Source: Bacillota bacterium (GTDB taxonomy: Bacteria > Bacillota_I > Bacilli_A > RF39 > UBA660). From it: a stretch of 38,746 nt of DNA. The position numbers and the translations under genes are program-made. The notes below the pieces were generated by a model. That model saw only the letters and a list, made by a program, of their open reading frames with translations, was not told where the DNA came from and did no database searches. Positions within the stretch are counted from its first letter, which is position 1. Every line of letters begins with the position of its first letter. The stretch covers positions 1,218,207 to 1,256,952 of the forward strand of contig SVAI01000001.1 of the NCBI GenBank assembly GCA_015059495.1. Reading direction: 5' to 3'. This document shows, in pieces, positions 31,788 to 38,746 of this stretch.

Positions 31788-32054
31788 ATGAGACTAAAAA
31801 AGTTTAATAAAGATAATAGTTTAAAGCGTATTCATAATAAAACAAGAATTAGATTAGTATCTATTATTCTATCTATAGCAATATTAATATCATCTATAAT
31901 TTATATATCACAAGCTAGATTTGAATCTAAAGTGTCATATAGTTTAATGAGGGGTAATGTGTCAAAAAGAATAATATATGCTAAAGATGTAATATTACAA
32001 GATAATAAAACAGTTCAAGATTTAATTGATGAACTAGCAAAAAAACTAAGTTAG
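31788..32054 (+). CDS. small membrane-anchored protein sharing an N-terminal module with the 32621 gene
   Basis: Predicted 88 residues from ATG 31788 (AAGGAGGAT in front). The N-terminal cytoplasmic part KKFNKDNSLKR, one membrane helix (about 23-43) and ARFESKVSYSLMRGNV form a module repeated in the gene at 32621. The remaining tail ends in KTVQDLIDELAKKL, which resembles the VQGALDELIQKV stretch of the next protein. It thus looks like an anchor plus short helix without a larger outer domain. It is the first gene of a cluster of modular secreted proteins. Function unknown. Confidence 0.65.
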   Translation: MRLKKFNKDNSLKRIHNKTRIRLVSIILSIAILISSIIYISQARFESKVSYSLMRGNVSKRIIYAKDVILQDNKTVQDLIDELAKKLS

Positions 32055-32064
32055 GAGGATAATA

Positions 32065-32556
32065 ATGAAAAATGTAAAACAAAAAATAAATTTATTAATT
32101 GGAATATTTATAGGTATGTTATTAAGTGGAAGTGTAGTATATGCTGCATCTCTAGTTAATGCAAGTGATGTTGTATATGACAATACTAATTCTAATTTAG
32201 AATCTACAGATGTACAAGGAGCATTAGATGAATTAATTCAAAAAGTTAACTTACAATCATCAAGTAGAAATTGGTCAATGCAATTTGGATTTAGTGGAGT
32301 TGCATCTCAATATACATTCGTTTTTAAAGATAATAAAATTCAAACTAAAGGAGATGCAACATATAAAACATATACATTTCCAGATGGTACTGTAAGAACA
32401 TCTCAAGGAACTTCAAGCCCTTTTCCAGTAACATATACTTATCTAAAAAGTGGATATTATAACATCAATGGAACATGGACCTATAAAGAGGCAAATTCAA
32501 CATCAAGACAAAATTACTATGACTATGTATTTTGGTATGAAGATTTACAACAATAA
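32065..32556 (+). CDS. secreted protein with V-x-x-A-L-D-E-L helix motif
   Basis: Predicted 163 residues. Signal peptide (about 1-28, ending VVYAAS), then NASDVVYDNTNSNLESTDVQGALDELIQKVN written here in parts: an ASDVVYD strand, a turn, and the VQGALDELIQKV helix. A small beta-rich domain follows (residues about 75-163) with many aromatic residues (FPDGTVRTSQG, YYNINGTWTY). It starts 10 bases after the previous stop, with AGGAGGAT, so the two are co-expressed. The helix motif is shared with the tail of the preceding protein, and association is an inference. Confidence 0.68.
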   Translation: MKNVKQKINLLIGIFIGMLLSGSVVYAASLVNASDVVYDNTNSNLESTDVQGALDELIQKVNLQSSSRNWSMQFGFSGVASQYTFVFKDNKIQTKGDATYKTYTFPDGTVRTSQGTSSPFPVTYTYLKSGYYNINGTWTYKEANSTSRQNYYDYVFWYEDLQQ

Positions 32557-32584
32557 GAAATGATAATTGTCATTTCTTTTTTTT
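32555..32584 (+). terminator. terminator of the two-gene surface operon
   Basis: AAGAAATGA and TCATTTCTT form a 9-bp stem followed by a long T run. Confidence 0.88.
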
Positions 32585-32620
32585 AATGATAAAATAAAAA
32601 TACAATATGGAGTGACTTTT

Positions 32621-33886
32621 ATGAAATTAACAAAATTTAATAAAGGGCAATCATTGAACAGACTCGATGGTAACAAAAATAATAAAAAAACAAAACACTT
32701 TTCAGTAATAATATCTGTAGGAATTCTAATACTAGCAATCATATATTTTTCGTTTGCTCGTTTTGAGTCAATTAAATCATATAGTTTAATAAAAGGAACA
32801 GTAGGAAACTTTGGTAATAACTTAGCAGATTTCTTCTTTAATTTAAATTCATCAGACCTACAATATGATGGAGTTGGAACACTAGGAGAAAACGGTACAC
32901 CAGATAATAATTTAAGATATATAGGTAGTAACCCTAATAATTATATATATTTTAATTGCGAAACAGATAATCCAAGTGAAATGAGTAATGAAACATGTGA
33001 AAAATGGAGAGTAGTTGGTGTATTTAATAATGTTGAAGACTCTTATGGTAAAAAAGCATCTAGAGTAAAAATAGTAAGTGACTATTCATATGAGTACGAT
33101 TCATGGGACATAAGTGATAGTTCAATAAATTCTGGTAAAGGTATCAATCAATGGGGTGAATCAACATATCAAGATGGTACGCCATATGATGGCTCACTTG
33201 CTAAAAAAATACTTAATGAAGACTTTCTTACAATTCCTCAAAAGGAAAATACTAACTTAGCAAGTAATAAAAAAATACTACCTAGCTTTATGAGTGAAGC
33301 TTCTGGAGAAATAATACTTGATAGTCCTTATCTAAACGAAAGGGGACAATCAATGATTCAAGAAATTAAGTGGAACACTGGAGCTATGCCTTTGCTTTCT
33401 GAAGGAAGTATTAATAATAATAATTATGATATCTATAAAGTTAAAAATATTTATCTTTCAGAAAGAAGTGATACTACTGGTAAAATGTGTGAAGAAGATG
33501 AATACTGTAATGACATGGTAATTAGAACAACAACATGGATAGGCAAAGTGGCGTTACTATATGCAAGTGATGCGGGATATTCAATAGCTGATAATGTAAA
33601 CACCACTAAAGAAGAGTGTTTAAATACTCCATGGACAAATTGGCCTACTGATGGAGCAAGTTGTACTCAAGAATCTTGGTTACATTATTATTATAGTGGA
33701 TGGTCGTTAACACCATACGCATCAAGTTCATCAGCTTCTACTATTCAAACAATACAAATGTATGATAATACTAATGAATATGCATCTGAAAGGCTTTATT
33801 TATATCCAACATTATATTTGAAAACAAATTTACAAATAGTTGGTGGAGACGGAACTACACAACATCCATTCATACTAACAAAATAA
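32621..33886 (+). CDS. membrane-anchored modular surface protein
   Basis: Predicted 421 residues from ATG 32621 (GGAGTGA upstream). The N-terminal module KFNKGQSLNR, a membrane helix and ARFESIKSYSLIKGTV repeats the one in the 31788 gene. The outer part (about 80-421) contains IYFNCETDN, EKWRVVGVFNN, and a C-terminal series of Ser/Thr/Trp-rich strands ending YLYPTLYLKTNLQIVGG and then GTTQHPFILTK. The ending K-x-x-L-x-I-V-G-x-G-T-x-x-x-P is also found at the end of the 36645 protein, marking a shared extracellular domain seen in many AT-rich gut Firmicutes. A TGATAAAAT extended -10 lies at about 32587. Function unknown. Confidence 0.72.
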   Translation: MKLTKFNKGQSLNRLDGNKNNKKTKHFSVIISVGILILAIIYFSFARFESIKSYSLIKGTVGNFGNNLADFFFNLNSSDLQYDGVGTLGENGTPDNNLRYIGSNPNNYIYFNCETDNPSEMSNETCEKWRVVGVFNNVEDSYGKKASRVKIVSDYSYEYDSWDISDSSINSGKGINQWGESTYQDGTPYDGSLAKKILNEDFLTIPQKENTNLASNKKILPSFMSEASGEIILDSPYLNERGQSMIQEIKWNTGAMPLLSEGSINNNNYDIYKVKNIYLSERSDTTGKMCEEDEYCNDMVIRTTTWIGKVALLYASDAGYSIADNVNTTKEECLNTPWTNWPTDGASCTQESWLHYYYSGWSLTPYASSSSASTIQTIQMYDNTNEYASERLYLYPTLYLKTNLQIVGGDGTTQHPFILTK

Positions 33887-33911
33887 AAAATACACAAACG
33901 GGTATTTTTTT
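33885..33911 (+). terminator. terminator after the 32621 gene
   Basis: AAAAATAC and GTATTTTT form a stem with an 8-base loop and T run. Confidence 0.75.
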
Positions 33912-33993
33912 AATTGTCTAGTTATATGTAAAATTAATCTAATTAACTTAAAATAAAAATGATTATCCTGTATAATGTAATAGGTGATAATAT

Positions 33994-34629
33994 ATGGCAT
34001 CAGCAGTAATACATTTATGCGTAGCAAAAAAAGTTAATAATTATTTACAAAAAAATGAAAGAGAATTCTCTTTAGGGGCAATAGCTCCAGATATAGCTAA
34101 ACTAGTAGGTGAATCTAAAAATAGATCTCATTTTCTAAAAGAAGATGACAGTGAAGATACACCACCTAGATATGAATTATTTATAAATAAGTATAGAGAT
34201 AGATTAGATAGACCATTTGAACTTGGTTATCTAATTCATTTAATGACTGATTATTATTGGTTTAAAGATTATGTATATAAATATATCGAAGATTATACTA
34301 ATGATAAATCTGTAACTTATACAGCTATTAAAAAGGTTATATATGAAGATTATACAACTCTAAACCAAGATTTAATTGATGATTATATGTTAGATTTATA
34401 TTATTTTCAAAATCCAATTGAATTTCCAACTAGTCCAATAGAGGAAATACCTATGGATAAACTAGATGTTTTAGTAGAAAAAATGGGATTAATAATTAAA
34501 AATATGGGTAATAAAAAATCAGTAATGATTGATGAAAAAACAATTATTCAATTTATTGAATCTTGTGGTAATAAAATCATATCTGATTTAATTAAATTAA
34601 ATATAATAGGTGAAAATAATGAACAATAA
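33994..34629 (+). CDS. zinc-dependent phospholipase C-like protein
   Basis: Predicted 211 residues. MASAVIHLCVAKKV at the start, SLGAIAPDIAK, RSHF and LGYLIHLMTDYYW give His/Asp residues at the spacing of the Zn-dependent PLC/S1-P1-like family (PF00882). No signal peptide is present, unlike secreted PLC toxins; the intracellular form is common in Firmicutes and its substrate is unknown. The ribosome site AGGTGA is good. The LCP gene starts inside its 3' end, so the two are co-translated. Confidence 0.78.
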   Translation: MASAVIHLCVAKKVNNYLQKNEREFSLGAIAPDIAKLVGESKNRSHFLKEDDSEDTPPRYELFINKYRDRLDRPFELGYLIHLMTDYYWFKDYVYKYIEDYTNDKSVTYTAIKKVIYEDYTTLNQDLIDDYMLDLYYFQNPIEFPTSPIEEIPMDKLDVLVEKMGLIIKNMGNKKSVMIDEKTIIQFIESCGNKIISDLIKLNIIGENNEQ

Positions 34630-36052
34630 AAAGAAAAAGAAATTGCCTAAATCAATAAAAATAATGTTAATAATTACAAACTTATTAACATTATTATTTT
34701 TATTAACCACATTTATATTAAATGTAATACCAACTAAATATTTAATAATAATTATAATAGTTTTATTATTAATTGATATTATTACATCAATTCTTTTAAT
34801 TAAAAGAAAACCAAAATTAAGACTAACTGGAATAATCTTATCATTTATACTAATGATATTACTTTCAATAGGTCTAGTATATGAAATAAAAACTAACAGT
34901 TTCTTTGATATTATAACTAAGAATAAAAAAGTGGTTGAAAACTATCTTATAGTTGTAAAAAAAGATAAGTTTAAAGATATTAAAGAGCTAAATAATATAG
35001 CAACTTTAAATATCCATGATGTATCTTATAAGAATGCTAAAGAAAAACTAAAGAAAATAGTAGATATAGATAACATAGATTATGATAATACTACATCTAT
35101 GGTTGAAGATCTTTTAAAAGATAAAATAGATTCTATTTTAATTGAAGAATCACAAGAAAAGATTATTAGTGAAAATGAAGAAGATTATTCTTCTAAAACA
35201 ACAGCTATATATAAATTTAAAGTAGAATATAAAGAAAACTCAATATCTAAAAATACAGATATAACTAAAAAATCATTTAATGTATATATAAGTGGTATAG
35301 ATACCTATAATTCAATTAATAGTGTTTCTCGTTCAGATGTTAATATGGTTGTATCTATTAATCCAAATACTCATAAAATAAGTTTAGTATCAATACCTAG
35401 AGATTATTATGTACCTTTATATGGTAAAGAAGGATATAAAGATAAATTAACACATGCAGGTATTTATGGAGTAGAAACATCAATTAAAACTATAGAAAAT
35501 CTATTAGACATAGATATTAATTACTATGTTAAATTTAACTTTAATTCTATTATTAAACTAGTAGATGCCTTAAACGGTATAACAGTTAATTCAGAATATA
35601 ATTTTGAATCAGGATTATATGATGAAAATACAACTCAAGTATATAAATATAAAAAGGGTGAAAATAAACTAAACGGAAAACAAGCTTTGTCTTTTGCTAG
35701 AGAACGTTATTCTTTTGCAGATGGTGATAGGGTTCGTGCTGCTCATCAACAAGAAATTATATCTTCAATAATTGATAAGGTTACATCTCCATCAATCGTA
35801 GTAAACTATACATCACTACTTGATGCTATGTCTGATACTTTTGTTACTAATTTAGATAGTGATAATCTAAAGAAATTCATTAAAAAAATATTAGATGAAA
35901 ATAGTAAATGGGAAGTAGAGAAGTTGGTTTTAAACGGAACTGGTTCGCTAGAATATACTTATTCATACCCTAAACAAAAACTATATGTAATGTTAGGTGA
36001 TGAAGAAGAAATAAACACTGCTAAAGATCAAATCAATAGAGTATTAAACTAA
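34619..36052 (+). CDS. LytR-CpsA-Psr (LCP) family protein, second copy
   Basis: Predicted 477 residues from ATG 34619; the GTG at 34610 lies in the AGGTGA ribosome site. A basic N-terminus precedes three hydrophobic helices within about residues 13-100. The LCP domain (about 215-440) has FNVYISGIDT, SRSDVNMVVSINP, LVSIPRDYYVP, LNGKQALSFARERYSFADGDRVRAAHQQEI. It overlaps the PLC-like gene by 11 bases. Compared with the 29570 protein it lacks the PASTA-like region. It should attach glycopolymers to the wall; which polymer is not known. Confidence 0.93.
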   Translation: MNNKKKKKLPKSIKIMLIITNLLTLLFLLTTFILNVIPTKYLIIIIIVLLLIDIITSILLIKRKPKLRLTGIILSFILMILLSIGLVYEIKTNSFFDIITKNKKVVENYLIVVKKDKFKDIKELNNIATLNIHDVSYKNAKEKLKKIVDIDNIDYDNTTSMVEDLLKDKIDSILIEESQEKIISENEEDYSSKTTAIYKFKVEYKENSISKNTDITKKSFNVYISGIDTYNSINSVSRSDVNMVVSINPNTHKISLVSIPRDYYVPLYGKEGYKDKLTHAGIYGVETSIKTIENLLDIDINYYVKFNFNSIIKLVDALNGITVNSEYNFESGLYDENTTQVYKYKKGENKLNGKQALSFARERYSFADGDRVRAAHQQEIISSIIDKVTSPSIVVNYTSLLDAMSDTFVTNLDSDNLKKFIKKILDENSKWEVEKLVLNGTGSLEYTYSYPKQKLYVMLGDEEEINTAKDQINRVLN

Positions 36053-36079
36053 AGATATGTCATAAGACATATCTTTTTA
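36051..36079 (+). terminator. terminator after the second LCP gene
   Basis: AAAGATATGTC and GACATATCTTT form a perfect 11-bp stem with an ATAA loop and T run. Confidence 0.9.
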
Positions 36080-36124
36080 TATAATATAAGTATTATTATG
36101 ATAAAATACTTATAGGTGATTATT

Positions 36125-36562
36125 ATGAGACTTGTATTAGATGATTTTATTAACAAAGAAATAAAAGAATATTTATTAACTCAAGAAGGCATAATAGATG
36201 TTGAACTAAATGAAGATCATAATTTAACAGTATTAGATATTAAATATAATGAAAATATAACTCCGAATATAGTTATGAAATATATTGAACTATTTCAAAA
36301 AAGAAAATATTCAATACTATTTGAATTTGATAAGAATACAAAAGGAGATCATAAATTATTAGAATATACTATTGATGATATGTGTTGTGAATACTGTTAT
36401 AGAGGACTTATTACGGATTTATTTGAAAATGAACATATTAAATCAGTTAAATCAAACTTTGATTATCAAAAACCAGCATTTAATATTAAATTTACAATTG
36501 AATATGATAAAACATATACAAAAGAAGAATTAATTAAATATATAAAAGAAAAGTATAATTAG
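36125..36562 (+). CDS. tandem HMA-like protein with MxCxxC motif
   Basis: Predicted 145 residues from ATG 36125; a GTG at 36116 is part of the AGGTGA site. The C-terminal half (about 80-145) reads YTIDDMCCEYCYRG, then VKSNFDYQKPAFNIKFTIEYD and KEELIKYIKE. That is the beta-alpha-beta-beta-alpha-beta pattern of heavy-metal-associated domains, with MCCEYC fitting MxCxxC. The N-terminal half (about 1-60) has the same secondary structure but no Cys, so it is probably a degenerate HMA copy. A metal chaperone or sensor role is inferred; no metal ATPase is nearby. A TGATAAAAT extended -10 lies at about 36099. Confidence 0.68.
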   Translation: MRLVLDDFINKEIKEYLLTQEGIIDVELNEDHNLTVLDIKYNENITPNIVMKYIELFQKRKYSILFEFDKNTKGDHKLLEYTIDDMCCEYCYRGLITDLFENEHIKSVKSNFDYQKPAFNIKFTIEYDKTYTKEELIKYIKEKYN

Positions 36563-36587
36563 ACTGCATTGACAAAGGTTATTATAA

Positions 36588-36616
36588 TTGACTTTAAACT
36601 CCCAATATTATATTAT
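36588..36616 (+). promoter_or_regulatory. promoter of the 36645 gene
   Basis: TTGACT (36588-36593), a 17-bp spacer and TATTAT (36611-36616) lie 28 bases before the start codon. A second TTGACA at 36569 has no -10 at the right distance. Confidence 0.6.
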
Positions 36617-36644
36617 ATATATATAGTAAAGGGTGCATGAATAG

Positions 36645-37910
36645 ATGAAGTACAAATATAAATTATCCTTAAGTGTCATTGCAGTTTTTTTAATATTTGG
36701 AAGCTTACTATTAATTAATTATGGTATATATAAAAAGTCTTTATCTAAGAACTATATTGCCCTAAGTGATTCTAAATGTATAAATGTTATATATAGTGAT
36801 GATACAGATTTATTATTAGTTAATCCTAGAACTTTATCTGATGAAGATGGAATGGCTAATATACCTAGAACTATTACTATTATTAATAAATGTTCTACAG
36901 ATGAAACAGTATCTTTATATTTAGATTATTATGATGATTCAACAATTAAAGATAGTAAAATGAAAGTAAGTGTTAATGGAGATGAAACAATATCACCAGT
37001 TATCTTATCTAATGTATCTAAAGTATTAGGTAGTGGTAATGTTAAAAACACTTATAAATTAATTAATATAGATGTAAATAAAAATGAAACTAAGAGATTA
37101 AACTTAAGATTATGGTTAGATGAAAATGAAATAGTAACTGCTAATACTAATAGATTTCATTCTAAATACTATGTATATTCTGATAAAGAAATAAAGATTA
37201 ATAATATATCTGATACAATTTTAAATAACAGTAAAGATAACTTAAAAGAAATAGATAATAATTATTACTTTACTGGTAATGTTACTAATAACTATATTAG
37301 ATTTGCAGATATGTTATGGAAAATAGTAGCTATTAATAGTGATAAAACAATTAAAGTTGTATATGCTAATAATGATTTAGAATCTATTTATAATGATAAT
37401 ATATATAAAGATGAAAGTGTAGCATATGAAAACTCTAAAGTTAAAGAACTATTAGATACTTTCTATCAAGAAAAGTTATCTTCATATGATAAATTTATAG
37501 TAGAAAAAGAATTTAATAATGATACATCATATGAAAGAGGATGGAAAACAACATATGGTTCATATAAGAGAAATATTGAATTAAATGAACCAAGTATTAA
37601 ACCATATGAAACTGATAAACAATTTGGTGGTAATAAAAAATATAAAATAGGTTTATTAACATTAGATGAAATAAATATCGCAGGTGCTTCATCTGAAGAT
37701 AATAATTATTACTTAAATGAAGGTGTAGATTATTACACTATGTCACCAGCAGTATTTAATGGTTCAGCATACATGTGCATAATTAATTCAAACGGACAAA
37801 TGGATGCAACATCACCAAGATATAAACTAGTAGTAAAACCAGTAATTAATCTAATAGATAGTTTAGAGATAGTTGGACAAGGAACTGCTGAATGTCCATA
37901 TCTAACTTAA
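36645..37910 (+). CDS. anchored TasA-like/modular surface protein
   Basis: Predicted 421 residues. A membrane helix (about 7-28) is followed by a TasA/camelysin-like beta-sandwich (about 35-185) with TITIINKCSTDETVSLYL and RLNLRLWLDENE; the same R-x-W-L-x-D/E-N motif occurs in the 22353 protein. From about residue 205, YIRFADMLWKIVAIN, IGLLTLDEINIAGA, YYTMSPAVFNG and VVKPVINLIDSLEIVGQGT match the domain at the end of the 32621 protein. So this protein combines both module types. The ribosome site AAAGGGTG is about 11 bases from the ATG, a little far. A lipoprotein gene follows with a 11-base gap. Confidence 0.7.
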   Translation: MKYKYKLSLSVIAVFLIFGSLLLINYGIYKKSLSKNYIALSDSKCINVIYSDDTDLLLVNPRTLSDEDGMANIPRTITIINKCSTDETVSLYLDYYDDSTIKDSKMKVSVNGDETISPVILSNVSKVLGSGNVKNTYKLINIDVNKNETKRLNLRLWLDENEIVTANTNRFHSKYYVYSDKEIKINNISDTILNNSKDNLKEIDNNYYFTGNVTNNYIRFADMLWKIVAINSDKTIKVVYANNDLESIYNDNIYKDESVAYENSKVKELLDTFYQEKLSSYDKFIVEKEFNNDTSYERGWKTTYGSYKRNIELNEPSIKPYETDKQFGGNKKYKIGLLTLDEINIAGASSEDNNYYLNEGVDYYTMSPAVFNGSAYMCIINSNGQMDATSPRYKLVVKPVINLIDSLEIVGQGTAECPYLT

Positions 37911-37921
37911 AAGGAGTATAT

Positions 37922-38641
37922 ATGAAAAGAGTTTTAAAGGTATTTAGTTTATTATTTGTATGTTTATTATTAAGTAGTTGTGTTAAATATAATGCTACTA
38001 TAACAATTAATCCAGATCAAAGCATGGACTTTAGTTTTATTAGTGCTATTAAAAAAGAATATGCAAGTCAAATGAGTAATACTGAAGACTATGATAAATA
38101 TAAAGAAGAAGGTTATGTAGTAGATTCATATATAACTGATGATTATGAAGGTTATAAAGTATCTAAACATTATGTAAGCATAGATGAAGTATCATCAACA
38201 GATATTGATACATCAACACTTACTGAGAACGATGATAAACTATTTAATGTTAAAAAAGGATTCTTTAAAAATACATATACTGCTAAATTAGTATCTAATG
38301 ATACTAATGATATGATGGATAAATCACAAATGTATGAAGATGATGAAGAATTAAAAGAATTAATTAAACAATTTGATTTCAAATTTAATTTAAATCTTCC
38401 AAATCCAGTTAAATCTTCCAATGCAACTTCTGTATCAGAAGATAAAAAACATTTACAATGGGATTTAACAAACATGAAAGATCCATATATTGAATTTACT
38501 TTTGATTTATACAACTGGAATAATATATGGTTAACAGTAGGTATAGGTTTAATAATTCTATGCATTGCAGCATTTGTAATTAAATATTTACTAGGAACTA
38601 AACATAGATTATATATGTTTAAAGAAAATAAAAAGAAATAA
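37922..38641 (+). CDS. LppM-like lipoprotein with C-terminal membrane helix
   Basis: Predicted 239 residues from ATG 37922 (AAGGAG upstream). The signal peptide ends in the lipobox LSSC (Cys at about residue 20), followed by VKYNATITINPDQSMDFSF, the typical start of LppM-domain proteins. The middle is acidic and beta-rich. A membrane helix (about 198-222) and a short basic tail end the chain, so both ends are membrane attached. Function is not established. It is 11 bases after the surface protein gene and likely in the same operon. Confidence 0.75.
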   Translation: MKRVLKVFSLLFVCLLLSSCVKYNATITINPDQSMDFSFISAIKKEYASQMSNTEDYDKYKEEGYVVDSYITDDYEGYKVSKHYVSIDEVSSTDIDTSTLTENDDKLFNVKKGFFKNTYTAKLVSNDTNDMMDKSQMYEDDEELKELIKQFDFKFNLNLPNPVKSSNATSVSEDKKHLQWDLTNMKDPYIEFTFDLYNWNNIWLTVGIGLIILCIAAFVIKYLLGTKHRLYMFKENKKK

Positions 38642-38664
38642 GTGTGTTAATCACACTTTTTTTA
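38640..38664 (+). terminator. terminator after the lipoprotein gene
   Basis: AGTGTG and CACACT form a stem at the stop codon, followed by seven T. Confidence 0.85.
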
Positions 38665-38718
38665 TTGTAATAAATTAATGATATAAGCATATTATTCATT
38701 AGAAAAAGAGAGTGATTT

Positions 38719-38746
38719 ATGAATAATGAAAACATTATATTACCTT
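38719..38746 (+). CDS. start of a further gene (runs off right edge)
   Basis: An ATG at 38719 with AGAGTGA 4 bases ahead opens a frame reading MNNENIILP to the window edge. Too little is present to name it. Confidence 0.45.

Noticed and set aside
36569..36574. TTGACA as -35 of the 36645 gene
   Set aside because: The nearest TATAAT is only 9 bp away; the TTGACT at 36588 has a -10 at 17 bp.

Overview
This window is very AT-rich DNA from a low-GC Gram-positive bacterium. It uses the ordinary stop code: prpC ends in TGA inside an ATGA overlap, and Trp is TGG. The gene set points to an anaerobic, walled, endospore-forming member of the Bacilli, probably one of the uncultured gut lineages near the Mollicutes/Erysipelotrichia (an inference from composition and gene types). 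Supporting genes are spoIIGA-sigE, a CotY/CotZ-like and a CotD-like coat protein, pyruvate:ferredoxin oxidoreductase, a PASTA-domain Ser/Thr kinase, two LytR-CpsA-Psr proteins and a FemABX aminoacyltransferase.

Layout. 1-2950: the 5' part of an ftsW/rodA/spoVE-type gene running off the left edge, a small orphan, a membrane-anchored PTS EIIB-like domain without its catalytic cysteine, a cysteine-rich spore coat gene with a sigma-K-like promoter, and the spoIIGA-sigE operon. 2932-8762: an orphan gene on the minus strand, then the tightly overlapping operon rlmN-prpC-prkC-rsgA-rpe, the usual Firmicute translation/cell-wall signalling cluster. 8750-14477: another orphan on the minus strand, a CotD-like gene, argS, and a large secreted beta-helix protein with a dockerin-like segment. 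14462-17200: a DUF3419-like SAM enzyme, small orphans, a tandem-XRE regulator with a candidate operator, a small two-TM protein and tRNA-Gly. 17185-24200: a DUF1848 protein, a thioredoxin-like lipoprotein, nifJ, a TasA/camelysin-like surface protein, YebC and a small membrane protein. 24249-27111: a PhoP/PhoR-like two-component system, then a 363-bp gene-free stretch holding three 11-bp-spaced TTCACA repeats, a possible short transcript and a separate structured RNA, followed by a small multidrug export family gene. 27173-38641: two paralogous zinc-ribbon/coiled-coil genes, then a cell-surface region with FemABX, an LCP-PASTA fusion, three modular secreted proteins, a PLC-like protein, a second LCP, an HMA-like protein, another modular surface protein and an LppM-like lipoprotein. 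A further gene starts at the right edge.

How it fits together. Genes are mostly single units or short operons, separated by compact hairpin/U-tract terminators often shared by converging genes. Leaders are short, and several promoters carry an extended -10 (TGnTATAAT). Envelope building is the dominant theme: the PASTA kinase/phosphatase pair, LCP and FemABX enzymes, and a family of anchored beta-sandwich and modular secreted proteins. The most interesting unexplained parts are the non-coding stretch after the sensor kinase, the operator-like repeats beside the tandem-XRE gene, and the modular surface proteins between the two LCP genes.
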